NCBI RefSeq assembly: GCF_003719725.1
Contig: NZ_RIAX01000012.1
Coordinates: 1-63,925 of the forward strand
Direction of reading: 5' to 3'
DNA from: Planococcus salinus
GTDB taxonomy: Bacteria; Bacillota; Bacilli; Bacillales_A; Planococcaceae
DNA: 63,925 nucleotides
Shown here piece by piece: positions 32,346-41,370 of the stretch. The notes under the pieces were generated by a model. The model worked only from the letters and a program-made list of their open reading frames with translations, was not told the origin of the DNA and did not search any database. Position 1 is the stretch's first letter, and every line of letters begins with the position of its first letter. Made by a program: the position numbers and the translations under genes.

Positions 32346-33197
32346 TTATTTTCCGCTATTAGAAACGAATTTGCCATGATCCGGCACTGCTGTTTCTTTG
32401 AAGTTTTCACATAGATCGACCAACCCTCTCGCCAATTCAGAACCTCTCATAATTTTCCCGTGTCCTGTGGCGGCAATGGAAGGCCGCAAGTCGGCAAGCT
32501 TTTTCACTGATTCTTCCGCAGCCTGCCAATCAGTCGTCAGATAGACGGGAGGTCCGTGGACTTTCTTTCGTTGGAGCATGACGTCATATACCGAATCCTG
32601 TCGTACTGTCACAAAGGCGTCTCCTGCGAGCAGCACGCGATCTCTCAGACGGAAGAGGGAAACATGTCCCGGCGAATGGCCCGGAGTGTGGTACCAACGC
32701 CAGCCCGGCATTCCCGGTACGCTTCCATCACTCGGCAAAATATGAAGGTGTTCTGAAATGTTAACAGATTCAACCGGAAACAGTGGGGACATTTTGGCAA
32801 CCAGGCCACCTTCCACTGAACCGTCCGCCTGCGGGTAATCCTGTTCACCGTTTAAAAAAGGCAGTTCCTGCGGATGGGCATAAACAGGAACATTGAATTT
32901 TTCAAGCAGCTGAGCGATCCCGCCGACATGGTCGAAATGGCCATGAGTTAAAATAATCGCTGTTAAACGGTGATCCGGTCCGAATAAGTTTTCTGCCGCT
33001 TTTAATATTTTATGGCCTGAACGCGGCATTCCGGCGTCGACCAAAACCCAATCATTGCTCATACCGGGGTTACCAATCAGATAAGTATTAACAACTTGGA
33101 TCGGAAAGCAATACACGCCTTTGACAACTTCTTTCGTGTTTTTGCTTCTAACCGTCGTCATAGGGACAAGACGGTCGGTTGATGAACTTCTTTCCAT
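32346..33197 (-). CDS. Metallo-beta-lactamase-fold hydrolase
   Basis: A 283-residue MBL-fold protein. THGHFDHVGG is the first zinc motif, HTPGHSPGH the second His, and LAGDAFV the bridging Asp, with a final GHG near residue 260. It resembles glyoxalase II-like or general MBL hydrolases; substrate unknown. I start at 33197, directly after AGGAGGTATCAGC. The frame continues upstream for another 108 codons, but that part runs into the divergent flavoprotein gene and has no family features. A GGGTAA element upstream has no good -35, so I do not call a sigma-B promoter. Confidence 0.88.
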   Translation of the reverse strand: MERSSSTDRLVPMTTVRSKNTKEVVKGVYCFPIQVVNTYLIGNPGMSNDWVLVDAGMPRSGHKILKAAENLFGPDHRLTAIILTHGHFDHVGGIAQLLEKFNVPVYAHPQELPFLNGEQDYPQADGSVEGGLVAKMSPLFPVESVNISEHLHILPSDGSVPGMPGWRWYHTPGHSPGHVSLFRLRDRVLLAGDAFVTVRQDSVYDVMLQRKKVHGPPVYLTTDWQAAEESVKKLADLRPSIAATGHGKIMRGSELARGLVDLCENFKETAVPDHGKFVSNSGK

Positions 33198-33354
33198 GCT
33201 GATACCTCCTTGTTTTTCTGTATTTATGTCTAGTAGATGTTTTACCCGAATTCTCAAATTCAAATCCGCAGCTGTGTAATTTAGGGGAATTTGAGTCTCA
33301 CCCTGATATCCCGTAAACTGAATAGATAAGAATATGGGAAGACAGGTGTAAAAG

Positions 33355-34473
33355 ATGAAATCAATTATTATTATCGGTTCGGGGATTCTTGGAGCTTCGG
33401 CTGCTTTCCACGCAGCAAAATCCGGAGCGGCGGTAACGTTGGTTGATCGGGGAGACAGGGGACAGGCCACGGGGGTGGCGGCTGGCATCGTCTGCCCGTG
33501 GATATCGCAAAGAAGGAACAAAGCATGGTATGGGCTTGCAAAAAGCGGAGCGGCTTATTATCCCCGGCTGATTCAGGATTTGGAAAAGCAAGGACAAAAA
33601 GAGACAGGATATAAACAAGTCGGCATCGTAAGCATCCACGAAGACAGCAAGCTGGATAAAATGGAACAAAAAGCGCGTGAGCGGCGGGAAGAGGCGCCGG
33701 AAATGGGGGACATCAAGCGTTTGACTCCAGAAGAGACCAAGCAATTGCTGCCATATGCTTCTGAAGCATATGGATCTTTATACGTCAGCGGAGCGGCACG
33801 TGTTGACGGCCGTGCTGTCCGTGATGCGTTAATCCAAGCTGCCGTCAAACTGGGCGCGAGACAAATTACCGGAGATGCCAGCCTGGTGATCAAAGACGGG
33901 GAAGTGGTTGGCGTAAGTGCAGCAGGGCAGGAGTTTGTGGCAGACAGTATTGTCTCAGCCGGCGGGGCCTGGGCGGCAGAGTTGTTCCGGCCTCTCGGTT
34001 TGCTGCTCGATGTTGTGCCGCAAAAAGCACAGATTCTTCATTTGCAGGCTGACGAAAACACGACTTCTGAATGGCCGGTTGCCATGGTGCCTTATGGCCA
34101 GTATGTTGTGCCTTTCAAGGATGGACGGATTGTTGCCGGCGCGACACACGAAAATGACGCAGGCTTTGATGTGAAAATGACTGCAGGGGGTGTCCACCAC
34201 ATTCTTGATAAAGTATTGGATGCTGTCCCGAGACTGGCGCGGACAGAAATGGCAGGAGCTGCTACCGGTTTTCGCCCGGCCACTCCAAATGCCCTGCCTT
34301 TCATTGGCCAAGTGCCGGGACACCGGAACTTATTCGCAGCCAACGGCCTTGGCGCATCCGGCCTTACAGCGGGTCCTTACCTGGGGAGTCAGCTCGCAAA
34401 GCTTGCACTGGAGGAACTTCCGGAGATTGATTTGAGTCTCTATGATATAGAAGAAGTTTTTCAGCGCTGTTAA
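33355..34473 (+). CDS. FAD-dependent amino-acid oxidase-like protein (DAO family)
   Basis: A 372-residue DAO-family flavoprotein like glycine oxidase/D-amino acid dehydrogenase. IIIIGSGILGASAAFHAAKS is the Rossmann FAD motif with GxGxxG, VDRGDRGQATGVAAG the loop that binds the ribose, and NLFAANGLGASGLTAGPYLG the C-terminal FAD contact. It should oxidise an amine or imino acid in the cytoplasm. The aminotransferase-like gene starts 15 bp downstream, so the two probably form an operon handling an amino acid or glyoxylate-type substrate. Confidence 0.88.
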   Translation: MKSIIIIGSGILGASAAFHAAKSGAAVTLVDRGDRGQATGVAAGIVCPWISQRRNKAWYGLAKSGAAYYPRLIQDLEKQGQKETGYKQVGIVSIHEDSKLDKMEQKARERREEAPEMGDIKRLTPEETKQLLPYASEAYGSLYVSGAARVDGRAVRDALIQAAVKLGARQITGDASLVIKDGEVVGVSAAGQEFVADSIVSAGGAWAAELFRPLGLLLDVVPQKAQILHLQADENTTSEWPVAMVPYGQYVVPFKDGRIVAGATHENDAGFDVKMTAGGVHHILDKVLDAVPRLARTEMAGAATGFRPATPNALPFIGQVPGHRNLFAANGLGASGLTAGPYLGSQLAKLALEELPEIDLSLYDIEEVFQRC

Positions 34474-34487
34474 AAGGAGGGGGGCGT

Positions 34488-36035
34488 GTGTATTGGTGCA
34501 AAATTGCCCGTACAGAAGCGGAGTTCGACGCGATTGCCAAATTGAACTACGAAACGTTTGTCGAAGAAATCCCGCAGCATGAAAAAACGACAACAGGCCG
34601 GCGGGTGGATCCGTTCCATAATGAAAATACGTATGTGATTGTGCTGAAGGAGTCAACCATTGTCGGCATGATTGCCCTCCGGGAGCAACGGCCGTTTTCA
34701 TTGGACATCAAAATCGGCAAAGTGGAAGAGTTTATTTCTGACTTGGGAAAGGCTTGTGAAATCAGGCTTCTGGCTGTGAAGAAAGAATACCGGAATGGGC
34801 GTGTATTCTTTTTGCTGGCGCGTGCGTTGGCGGATTTATGTCATGAAATCGGTTATGACTCGGCCGTGATCTCAGGTACTACCCGTGAGTTGAAGCTTTA
34901 CGGCCAGCTGGGGTTCCAAGCTTTTGCCAAGCCGGTCGGTGCAGGAGATGCTGTTTTCATCCCCATGGTCACTACCCGGAGAACATATGAGCAGTCGGTT
35001 GCTGCCCGTCTGCAGACAAAAAAAGCGTTGTTCCATCCAGGACCGGTTCAACTGACAAAAGAATTGGCAGCACCTTTCGGGGAGCTGCCGCTGTCTCACA
35101 GGTCTGCTGCATTCCAGTCGGTTTACAAGGAAGTGAAAGAGCAGTTGGTGCAGCTGACGGACGCCCAGCCGTACATGCTGAATGGCAGCGGGACGCTGGC
35201 AAACGAAGCGATGTTGGGGCAAGTAAAACGATTGCAGGGAAAAGGGATTGTGCTTGTAAACGGCGAGTTCGGCAGGAGAATGGTCCGGCAGGCAAAGCGT
35301 TGGCAGCTCGATTTCGAAGTGATGGAAAAGCCGTGGGGAGACCCGTTTTCCTGTGAGGAGATTAAACAAAAAGTAGCAGACGGCAGCTTTTGCTGGATGA
35401 TAATGATTCATGGCGAGACTTCTATGGGTATGATAAATGAAGTGGATAAGATAAGCTCTTTGTGCTGTCAATACAATATTAAATTATGTCTCGATTGCAT
35501 CAGCAGTTTCGGAGCGGTGCCTTTGTCACTGAAAGACATATGGCTGGCCACGGCTGTCAGCGGCAAAGCAGTCGGCACGATGAGCGGACTGGCCTTTGTG
35601 TTTGCCAACCATCCAATTGGTCCAGATTCTCTGCTGCCCGCTTAGCTGGATCTGGGGCTTTACAGCGAAAATGCGCCGTTTACCATATCATATGGCTTAT
35701 TGAAAACTGTCAACAAAGCGCTCAAAGCTTATCCCGGCCGCTATGCTTTACTGGACAACCGCATGAAAAAACTGCAGCAACACACGCAGGGCTGGCCGGT
35801 GCATACATATGATTCCCCGGCGGCTGTGACCTTCAGAGCCGAAAAAGAATTCAGTCATTTTCCTTTCGATGCGCATTTGTCAGGCTATGAACTGCATATG
35901 AAAAGTGATTATTTAACACGGAACCGCCTATTCCAAATTTCTTGCATACAGCCCGATTTTGAACAGGATTTTGAGTCGCTGATGCAATTTGCGGAGTTGT
36001 ACAGGGAATATCATAAAGCAGGAAACCCGCCTTGA
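34488..36035 (+). pseudogene. GNAT-aminotransferase class V fusion interrupted by an in-frame TAG
   Basis: Codons 1-160 encode a GNAT-like domain (EIRLLAVKKEYRNGRVFF) and codons about 175-515 a class V PLP aminotransferase of the alanine-glyoxylate type. FHPGPVQL, LSHRSAAF, LNGSGTLANEAM and DCISSFGAVPL are present, and the PLP lysine is in AVSGKAVGT. At 35643-35645 a TAG follows LLPA. The same frame stays open afterwards for 130 codons (LDLGLYSENAPFTISYGLL) with normal family sequence up to TGA 36033-36035. No frameshift is needed: one base change, probably from a Tyr codon, explains it. The first 385 codons could still give a truncated protein. GTG 34488 follows AAAGGAGGGGGG. Confidence 0.85.
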
Positions 36036-36056
36036 AAAAGGCGGGTTTCCTTATTT
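36021..36056. terminator. Bidirectional terminator overlapping the fusion gene's final stop
   Basis: GGAAACCCGCC (36021-36031) and GGCGGGTTTCC (36040-36050) form an 11-bp perfect stem. The loop holds the TGA of the interrupted gene, and the convergent regulator gene ends just to the right. Confidence 0.85.
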
Positions 36057-37265
36057 CACCAGTTGACCGTAAACCTCCATGATAAAGGTTTTGTAAGGGG
36101 AGTCCGGCATGGGTGCAATATGTTGTTTGGCTGATTCAGCATGACTCCGGGCAAGTTCAACCTTGTCCAGTTTATCGTACAGCAATGCCAGGTATGCATC
36201 TTTTTCGTAGTTCATCGACAAGTCATATGGGTGATGAAGGTGCTCAGGAGTTGCATGGCGGTTGAGCCATTCGAAAGCTTCTTCATATCGTCCTAAGCCG
36301 TAAAGCATTTTTCCTTTTTCCAGGAAAAAGTTGCTTTGTTCTTCGCTGATCGCTTCGATGTTCTTTTCAATGTATTCAGCAGCTTTTTCGTATTCATGTG
36401 TGAACGAAGTGTGGTAATGTGCTTCCACCAGGTCGGCAAAGGCGTCGATGCTGTCGTCGTCAGCAAACTGGGCGAACAAACGCAATTTGTGTACATAATA
36501 GTCTTTTGCCGCAACATCGCCTTCCAGCATTGCCTGAAAGCCGGCCAGCCGATAGAGCTCACTGATTTTGTAAAAAATCTGCTGTTCCCTGGAGTACGCG
36601 ATCGCTTCCTCCATAATCCGTTTTGCATTTTCTGTGTCACCGGCTGCAGAATACAGAATGGACTCCAAGTAATCAAAATCCAACTTTTTCAGCGGATCCA
36701 GGATGATGCCCCGTTCTTCCAACAGCTTTCGGGACTGCTGCAGCATTTCCAGAGATTGAAGGTATTGATGTTCCACAAACTTTGTCGTGGCCTTGAATAT
36801 ATGCACATCAGCCAGCTTGCTGCTGAGATGCAGGCCTTCATACATTTCTTCCGCTCTTTCCAACATTTTTGGCCAATCGCTCAAGTGCAAGTGATAGCTG
36901 CAGCGGCTGTAGATTTCAAGCAAACGGGCTGATTCATAGCGATCCGGCAGTTTTTGAATATACGGTTGGATTTTAGTGGTGATTTTCTTCAGTTCCTCTT
37001 TTGACAGTACTGAACCTGTCTTAAAGACTGTTTCCACTTCCTGAAGCAAATCCCGCAATTCGGCAGGAGGTACTTCTTCCAATAATGTATTTTTGTCCAC
37101 TCCCAGCCTTTTGGCAATATAGGCCAGACTTTCCATGGAAGGGTTGGCCTTATCATTTTCAATTAAACTGAGCATGCCTTTGGTGAGTTCTTCTCCGGCA
37201 AGGGACTGGAGTGTGAATCCTTTTTGTTTACGGAGCTTTTTAATGCGTTGTCCTAATGTAGTCAT
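36051..37265 (-). CDS. XRE-type regulator with TPR-like repeats (Rgg/PlcR-like)
   Basis: A 404-residue regulator. Residues 1-65 are an XRE helix-turn-helix (LGQRIKKLRKQKGFTLQSLA... LSLIENDKANPSMESLAYIA). The remaining 330 residues are helical repeats of TPR type, as in Rgg/PlcR/NprR peptide-sensing regulators. No signal peptide gene is seen next to it. It is divergent from an MFS gene. Two identical-type palindromes in the intergenic region, one on its own -10 and one on the MFS start site, argue that it represses both. Start is ATG 37265 or 37268 after AGAGGTGG. Confidence 0.87.
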   Translation of the reverse strand: MTTLGQRIKKLRKQKGFTLQSLAGEELTKGMLSLIENDKANPSMESLAYIAKRLGVDKNTLLEEVPPAELRDLLQEVETVFKTGSVLSKEELKKITTKIQPYIQKLPDRYESARLLEIYSRCSYHLHLSDWPKMLERAEEMYEGLHLSSKLADVHIFKATTKFVEHQYLQSLEMLQQSRKLLEERGIILDPLKKLDFDYLESILYSAAGDTENAKRIMEEAIAYSREQQIFYKISELYRLAGFQAMLEGDVAAKDYYVHKLRLFAQFADDDSIDAFADLVEAHYHTSFTHEYEKAAEYIEKNIEAISEEQSNFFLEKGKMLYGLGRYEEAFEWLNRHATPEHLHHPYDLSMNYEKDAYLALLYDKLDKVELARSHAESAKQHIAPMPDSPYKTFIMEVYGQLVK

Positions 37266-37280
37266 CATTCCACCTCTTTT

Positions 37281-37297
37281 GTTTAATTATATTAAAC
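37281..37297. promoter_or_regulatory. Operator 1 on the regulator's promoter
   Basis: Palindrome GTTTAATTATATTAAAC. It contains the -10 of the minus-strand promoter (TTGAAA, 18 bp, TATAAT; 37315-37286), so binding would block the regulator's own transcription. Confidence 0.7.
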
Positions 37298-37303
37298 TTT
37301 CAG

Positions 37304-37332
37304 TTGTATTTTCAACAGCTGCGTGCTATATT
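37304..37332 (+). promoter_or_regulatory. Sigma-A promoter of the MFS gene
   Basis: TTGTAT (37304-37309), 17 bp, TATATT (37327-37332). Confidence 0.65.
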
Positions 37333-37334
37333 TT

Positions 37335-37351
37335 GTTTAATTAAATTAAAC
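37335..37351. promoter_or_regulatory. Operator 2 on the MFS transcription start
   Basis: Palindrome GTTTAATTAAATTAAAC, identical to operator 1 except at the centre. The two centres are 54 bp apart, about five helical turns, so dimers would bind the same face. Confidence 0.7.
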
Positions 37352-37372
37352 TTTTGCTTGGGAGTGAAAATT

Positions 37373-38668
37373 ATGGACGAAGCAATGAAAGTCAGAAGAG
37401 CCACTTATCATTTATACACTTTCACCGTCAGCAAGGTCATTTCAACTTTCGGAAGTTCAGTCTATGCATTTGGGATCAGTCTATACATTTTGGCGCTTAC
37501 CGGATCTGCAGCCAGCTTTGCCCTTAACTTGATTTGCAGCATTTTGCCGCGCGCAGTAATGGCTCCTTTCGCCGGGTATGCAGCAGACCGGTATCCAAAG
37601 AAAGTTGTGGTGATTTTGTCACAGACCATCAGTATTGTGTCGGTCGGTGGTTTGCTCGTTTACAGTATAACAGCCGGATTATCACTTGCGGCGATTTATA
37701 CTGCAACGGCGCTGGTGTCCGCCAGTTCGATGTTTACAAGTGTTGCATTTTCTTCTGCCATTGCCAATCTGATCGATCCGGACCGGATTCAACGGGCGAT
37801 GGGCTTCAACCAGTCGGCAGTTGCCATAGCGACAATCGGAGGTCCGGTCGTGGGCGGCATGTTATTTGGATTCGTGTCCATCCATACATTTCTCACCATC
37901 CAAGTAGCCGCATATTCTATCGCAGTAGTGATGGAAGCCACCATGGACTTTCAGTTATTCACGCGCCGCTTAAAAGAGAACCTCACAAAAGCGGATAAAA
38001 CAGTGAGAGAAAGTATGAAAGAAGGGATATTTTACGTCAAATCCAATCGACCGGTGATGGTCATTGTGACGGTGGCTCTTGGAGTCAATTTCTTTTTCTC
38101 TGCTTTGATGATCGGTTTGCCTTTTATAGCGGTTCAGCAATTGGGCGTCAAAGCGACTCATTTCGGTTTTATCGAAGGGATGATCGCGGGTGGCATGCTG
38201 CTGGCTTCCGTGTATTTTTCCATCAGAAAAGAAGTGAAATTTCCATTGTTGTTCGCCAAGCGTGGGGTGTTGAGCATGGCTGTTCTTCTGTCGGGACTGG
38301 GATTGCCGCTTATCATTGAACTTCCCTATCCCGTCATGGTTTCTTTCTACCTCATGCTGATGCTGACTTTTGGCATCACCAACGTTTTTGTCAACACGCC
38401 GATCGGTGTCATGATACAAAAAGAAGTCGTGGAAGAATACCGCGGACGTGTTCTTGGGATCGTTGAATCCATGGCGATGGCAATGATGCCACTTGGTTAT
38501 TTGCTGTTCGGCCTGCTGTTTGATTTGATGCCCGCTGAATACGTCGTTATCAGCAGCAGTGTATGCCTCATTTTAATGACGAATTATTTGATGCGGCCTT
38601 CCGTTCTGGAAGAAGCACACCCTGACCTCGCTGCTGCCACTCAGATACGGTCCAGCCTTCAGAAATGA
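37373..38668 (+). CDS. MFS transporter (macrolide-efflux/enterobactin-exporter type)
   Basis: A 431-residue major facilitator with about twelve transmembrane segments, of the MefE/EntS-like branch (MFS_3). ALNLICSILPRAVMAPFAGY and AADRYPKK form the first cytoplasmic motif. Export of a toxic or peptide-like compound is likely but not provable. ATG 37373 follows TTGGGAGTG; the frame upstream covers the operator and is untranslated. Two palindromes suggest control by the divergent regulator. Confidence 0.85.
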   Translation: MDEAMKVRRATYHLYTFTVSKVISTFGSSVYAFGISLYILALTGSAASFALNLICSILPRAVMAPFAGYAADRYPKKVVVILSQTISIVSVGGLLVYSITAGLSLAAIYTATALVSASSMFTSVAFSSAIANLIDPDRIQRAMGFNQSAVAIATIGGPVVGGMLFGFVSIHTFLTIQVAAYSIAVVMEATMDFQLFTRRLKENLTKADKTVRESMKEGIFYVKSNRPVMVIVTVALGVNFFFSALMIGLPFIAVQQLGVKATHFGFIEGMIAGGMLLASVYFSIRKEVKFPLLFAKRGVLSMAVLLSGLGLPLIIELPYPVMVSFYLMLMLTFGITNVFVNTPIGVMIQKEVVEEYRGRVLGIVESMAMAMMPLGYLLFGLLFDLMPAEYVVISSSVCLILMTNYLMRPSVLEEAHPDLAAATQIRSSLQK

Positions 38669-38701
38669 ACGACGGTGTGGTGCTTATTCGGTGTGCGGGA
38701 G

Positions 38702-38727
38702 GTTTATGAAAAATTAGAAAAGGGAAA
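38702..38727 (+). promoter_or_regulatory. Sigma-B-type promoter of the SDR gene
   Basis: GTTTAT (38702-38707), 14 bp, GGGAAA (38722-38727). The start codon is about 40 bp downstream. Confidence 0.7.
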
Positions 38728-38766
38728 TCTTCAAGGGCAATGAAAATCTGGAAAGGGTGAAGCGCA

Positions 38767-39624
38767 TTGGAAAAAGACAAGCCGACAAATATACCGGGTC
38801 AGGAGCAGGAAAGGCAGCCAGGGTTTGAATCGAAAATGGAACCGGCACCTGACTTTGCAAAAAATTTGGCTGGAAAAGCCCAGCGCCTTCCGGAAAAAAC
38901 GGCTTTAATTACCGGAGGGGACAGTGGTATAGGCCGTGCAGTGGCTGTAGCGTTTGCAAAAGAAGGAGCAGATGTGGCGATTTCCTATCTTGACGAGCAT
39001 GAAGATGCAGAAGAAACGAAACGCTACATTGAGCAGGAAGGAAGACGCTGTTTGTTGGTCGCTGGCGATATCGGCGAGGAATCGCACTGCCGGGACATCA
39101 TCCGGCAAGTCATCGATGAGTTTGGAAAACTGGATGTACTGGTCAATAATGCCGCTGAACAGCATATGCAGACTTCTTTGACAGATATAACGGCGGAACA
39201 GATGGAACGGACATTCCGTACAAATGTTTTCAGCATGTTCCATTTGACCAAAGCGGCACTCGAGCATATGAAAACCGGAAGCTCCATCATCAACACAACT
39301 TCAATTACAGCATTTCGGGGAGAGCCAACGCTGATCGATTATTCGGCAACAAAAGGAGCCATCCTGGCGTTCACAAGATCTCTTTCCGGTTCGCTTGCCG
39401 AACAGGGAATTCGTGTCAACGCAGTGGCACCGGGACCAATCTGGACGCCGCTGATTCCGGCTTCTTTCCCGGCAGATCAAGTGGAGAGTTTTGGCGCCAG
39501 TACGCCGCTTGGGCGTCCGGGACAGCCGGATGAACTGGCGCCGGGGTATGTGTACCTGGCCTCCGATGATTCCTCATACGTTACGGGGCAAGTTCTCCAT
39601 ATCAATGGAGGGACACCTTATTAA
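38767..39624 (+). CDS. SDR-family oxidoreductase (general stress protein 39-like)
   Basis: A 285-residue short-chain dehydrogenase with the 40-residue N-terminal extension of the YdaD/YhxC (GSP39) group (QERQPGFESKMEP). ITGGDSGIGRAVA binds NAD(P), LVNNAAEQ is the NNAA motif, and the catalytic set is Ser (TTSITAF) and Tyr-x3-Lys in DYSATKGA. B. subtilis ydaD is a sigma-B gene, and a sigma-B-type promoter precedes this one. Substrate unknown. TTG 38767 follows AAAGGGTGA. Confidence 0.9.
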   Translation: MEKDKPTNIPGQEQERQPGFESKMEPAPDFAKNLAGKAQRLPEKTALITGGDSGIGRAVAVAFAKEGADVAISYLDEHEDAEETKRYIEQEGRRCLLVAGDIGEESHCRDIIRQVIDEFGKLDVLVNNAAEQHMQTSLTDITAEQMERTFRTNVFSMFHLTKAALEHMKTGSSIINTTSITAFRGEPTLIDYSATKGAILAFTRSLSGSLAEQGIRVNAVAPGPIWTPLIPASFPADQVESFGASTPLGRPGQPDELAPGYVYLASDDSSYVTGQVLHINGGTPY

Positions 39625-39628
39625 ACGA

Positions 39629-39667
39629 AAAAAAGCAAACACTTCAGAGAGAAGTGTTTGCTTTTTC
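39629..39667. terminator. Bidirectional terminator overlapping the MFS stop codon
   Basis: AAAAGCAAACACTTC and GAAGTGTTTGCTTTT pair around AGAGA. The minus-strand MFS gene ends inside the stem (last codons ANTSL and TGA). Confidence 0.85.
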
Positions 39668-40825
39668 TGTGGTACGCAAGGTTCTGGGGGAATTTCTGTA
39701 GGCGATGATCAGCAAAATGCTGGCAATGGCCAACGCGCCGGACAAATAATAAACCGATCCAGCCTGCATCGTCAAAAGCCACGTGAAAAACAAAGGTCCG
39801 ATGATGCGGCCCATATTGTCCATCGAGTAAGTCATACCAGCCGCCGTGCCATATTTCCCGCCTGATTCCTTCGACGTCAATGATACTAAGACAGTTCTGG
39901 CGAGCGCGTTGCCAGCCGTGAAAATGCTGAGCGCGACACCGGCAAACAACAGGCTGTTCGTGAATGGCAGCAGGAACAAACCGGCCGCCGTGACAATTTG
40001 GGCACCGATGATCCATCTTGTTTCTGTGCCATCTTTGACACGGCGGACGACACCTCCCTGGATGGCGGCATCGACAAATCCGCTGGCCATAAACAAATAA
40101 CCCAACTGCAAAGGGGTGATTTCAATTTGCTCAATTTGAAACAGTTGAAAGGTCGATTCCAGACCTGCCAGCAAAAACGTCACCATGAAAGAGAACAGAA
40201 ACAAGTAGGAGACGCGGTATTGCCATAATGTGCTGACACCTTTTGGCAGCAGCGCGCGTTTTACTGCTTCTCCCTGGCGTTTCGGTTCTTTCAATACCAT
40301 ACTTGCATAAACCATCAAAAGCAGAACCAGGACGGCTGAAGCTGTAAACGGAAGGGACAATGAAACGGTACCAAGCAATCCGCCGATGGCAGGACCGAAG
40401 ATAAAGCCGAGGCCGATCGACATTCCGAGAAAGCCCATGTATTTATTGCGGTCTTCGTCTGATGTGATATCGGCCACATATCCTGTTACAGCCGTGTACA
40501 ATGCTCCGGAAAAAAGCCCCCCGACAATCCGCGACAAGTAAAGCAAAACCAGGTGATCAAGGAACAGGGAGAACAGGAAAAAACTGAGGCTGAAACCAGC
40601 CAAGCCGACCAATATCAGCTTTTTGCGCCCGGTTTTATCGGAAAGTCTGCCCCACAGCGGTGCAGTGAAAAAAGACGATAGGGCATAGATCGTGATCAGT
40701 CCTCCAACGTGGATATCTGAATATCCTTGCTGGACAATAACTTCCGGCAGCACCGGTATAATAATGCCGAATCCAAGATATACAAAAAATTGGACAGACA
40801 TCAACAGTAAAATGGTTTTTTTCAT
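39644..40825 (-). CDS. MFS multidrug-type transporter
   Basis: A 393-residue, twelve-segment MFS protein of the drug:H+ antiporter-1 type. APLWGRLSDKTGRKKLIL is motif A, and GGLFSGALYTAVTGYVADIT resembles motif C. Substrate unknown. Its 3' end lies in the terminator shared with the SDR gene. Confidence 0.88.
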   Translation of the reverse strand: MKKTILLLMSVQFFVYLGFGIIIPVLPEVIVQQGYSDIHVGGLITIYALSSFFTAPLWGRLSDKTGRKKLILVGLAGFSLSFFLFSLFLDHLVLLYLSRIVGGLFSGALYTAVTGYVADITSDEDRNKYMGFLGMSIGLGFIFGPAIGGLLGTVSLSLPFTASAVLVLLLMVYASMVLKEPKRQGEAVKRALLPKGVSTLWQYRVSYLFLFSFMVTFLLAGLESTFQLFQIEQIEITPLQLGYLFMASGFVDAAIQGGVVRRVKDGTETRWIIGAQIVTAAGLFLLPFTNSLLFAGVALSIFTAGNALARTVLVSLTSKESGGKYGTAAGMTYSMDNMGRIIGPLFFTWLLTMQAGSVYYLSGALAIASILLIIAYRNSPRTLRTTEKANTSL

Positions 40826-41200
40826 GGCAAAAACTCCTGCTTTCTAAAAGGCTCTGCTCCCAGTTTACGCTTGTTTTCCATAAACGACAATTTCTTTATG
40901 GAAATTGCCGTGACGATGGTGGCGTCTATTTCATTTCCGATTCCTGCTTTGCAGCTGACCGGGTAAAAGAAATAAGCTTCTTTGCAGTAATTTTATAATT
41001 GTCACGAAATTGAAAAGTTTATAAACCTGAAATGATGGTATTATATGCATAGACACAGAAAAGTCAAATGTTTAGATAAATCGGAGAAACAAGCCGATCA
41101 AATATGCGTCAATATAAGAGGGATTTCACTCAATGGGGATTTGTCTCCATTGCCCGATAAAGCGGGATAAATATTGAAATACAAATAAAGAGGTGATATG
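40826..41200 (+). promoter_or_regulatory. Intergenic region with structured leader for a 44-codon gene
   Basis: The left 200 bp contain no gene that I can support. TTTATA, 17 bp, TTATAT near 41018-41046 may be a promoter. From about 41050 the RNA would contain several small hairpins: ATCGG/CCGAT (near 41080-41100), a 9-bp stem CAATGGGGA-TTTG-TCTCCATTG near 41133-41154, and CCCG/CGGG just after. I do not recognise a named riboswitch. The hairpins end about 20 bp before the ribosome binding site. Confidence 0.4.
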
Positions 41201-41201
41201 G

Positions 41202-41336
41202 ATGGCGAAAGACGTAGAAGTTCGCACGATCGTTTCAAATTTATCGAAACTGGGAATCCAAGCAAAAATCACAAAATCTCGAGTTGAATTACTGAAAGCG
41301 CTTGCCTTGCCGCATAACCCCCAAACGCAATCATAA
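41202..41336 (+). CDS. Predicted 44-residue protein of unknown function
   Basis: A short gene reading MAKDVEVRTIVSNLSKLG... and ending PHNPQTQS. It is basic and probably two helices, without signal or membrane segment. AGAGGTGA lies five bases before ATG 41202; another ATG at 41198 in a different frame has too little spacing. A strong terminator directly follows the stop codon, and a long leader with hairpins precedes it. These features mark a real transcription unit, whether its main product is the peptide or the RNA. I do not recognise the family. Confidence 0.6.
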   Translation: MAKDVEVRTIVSNLSKLGIQAKITKSRVELLKALALPHNPQTQS

Positions 41337-41370
41337 TAAAAACTCCGACGCCTGGGCGTCGGAGTTTTTT
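41337..41370. terminator. Bidirectional terminator (44-codon gene / rodA)
   Basis: AAAAACTCCGACGCC and GGCGTCGGAGTTTTT form a 15-bp stem around TG; T-runs on both strands. Confidence 0.9.

Noticed and set aside
33235..33262. Sigma-B promoter before the metallo-hydrolase gene
   Set aside because: GGGTAA is present on the minus strand, but the -35 candidate (GATTTG) has three mismatches.
33198..33521. N-terminal extension of the metallo-hydrolase
   Set aside because: Runs antisense into the flavoprotein gene; a strong ribosome binding site precedes the shorter start at 33197.
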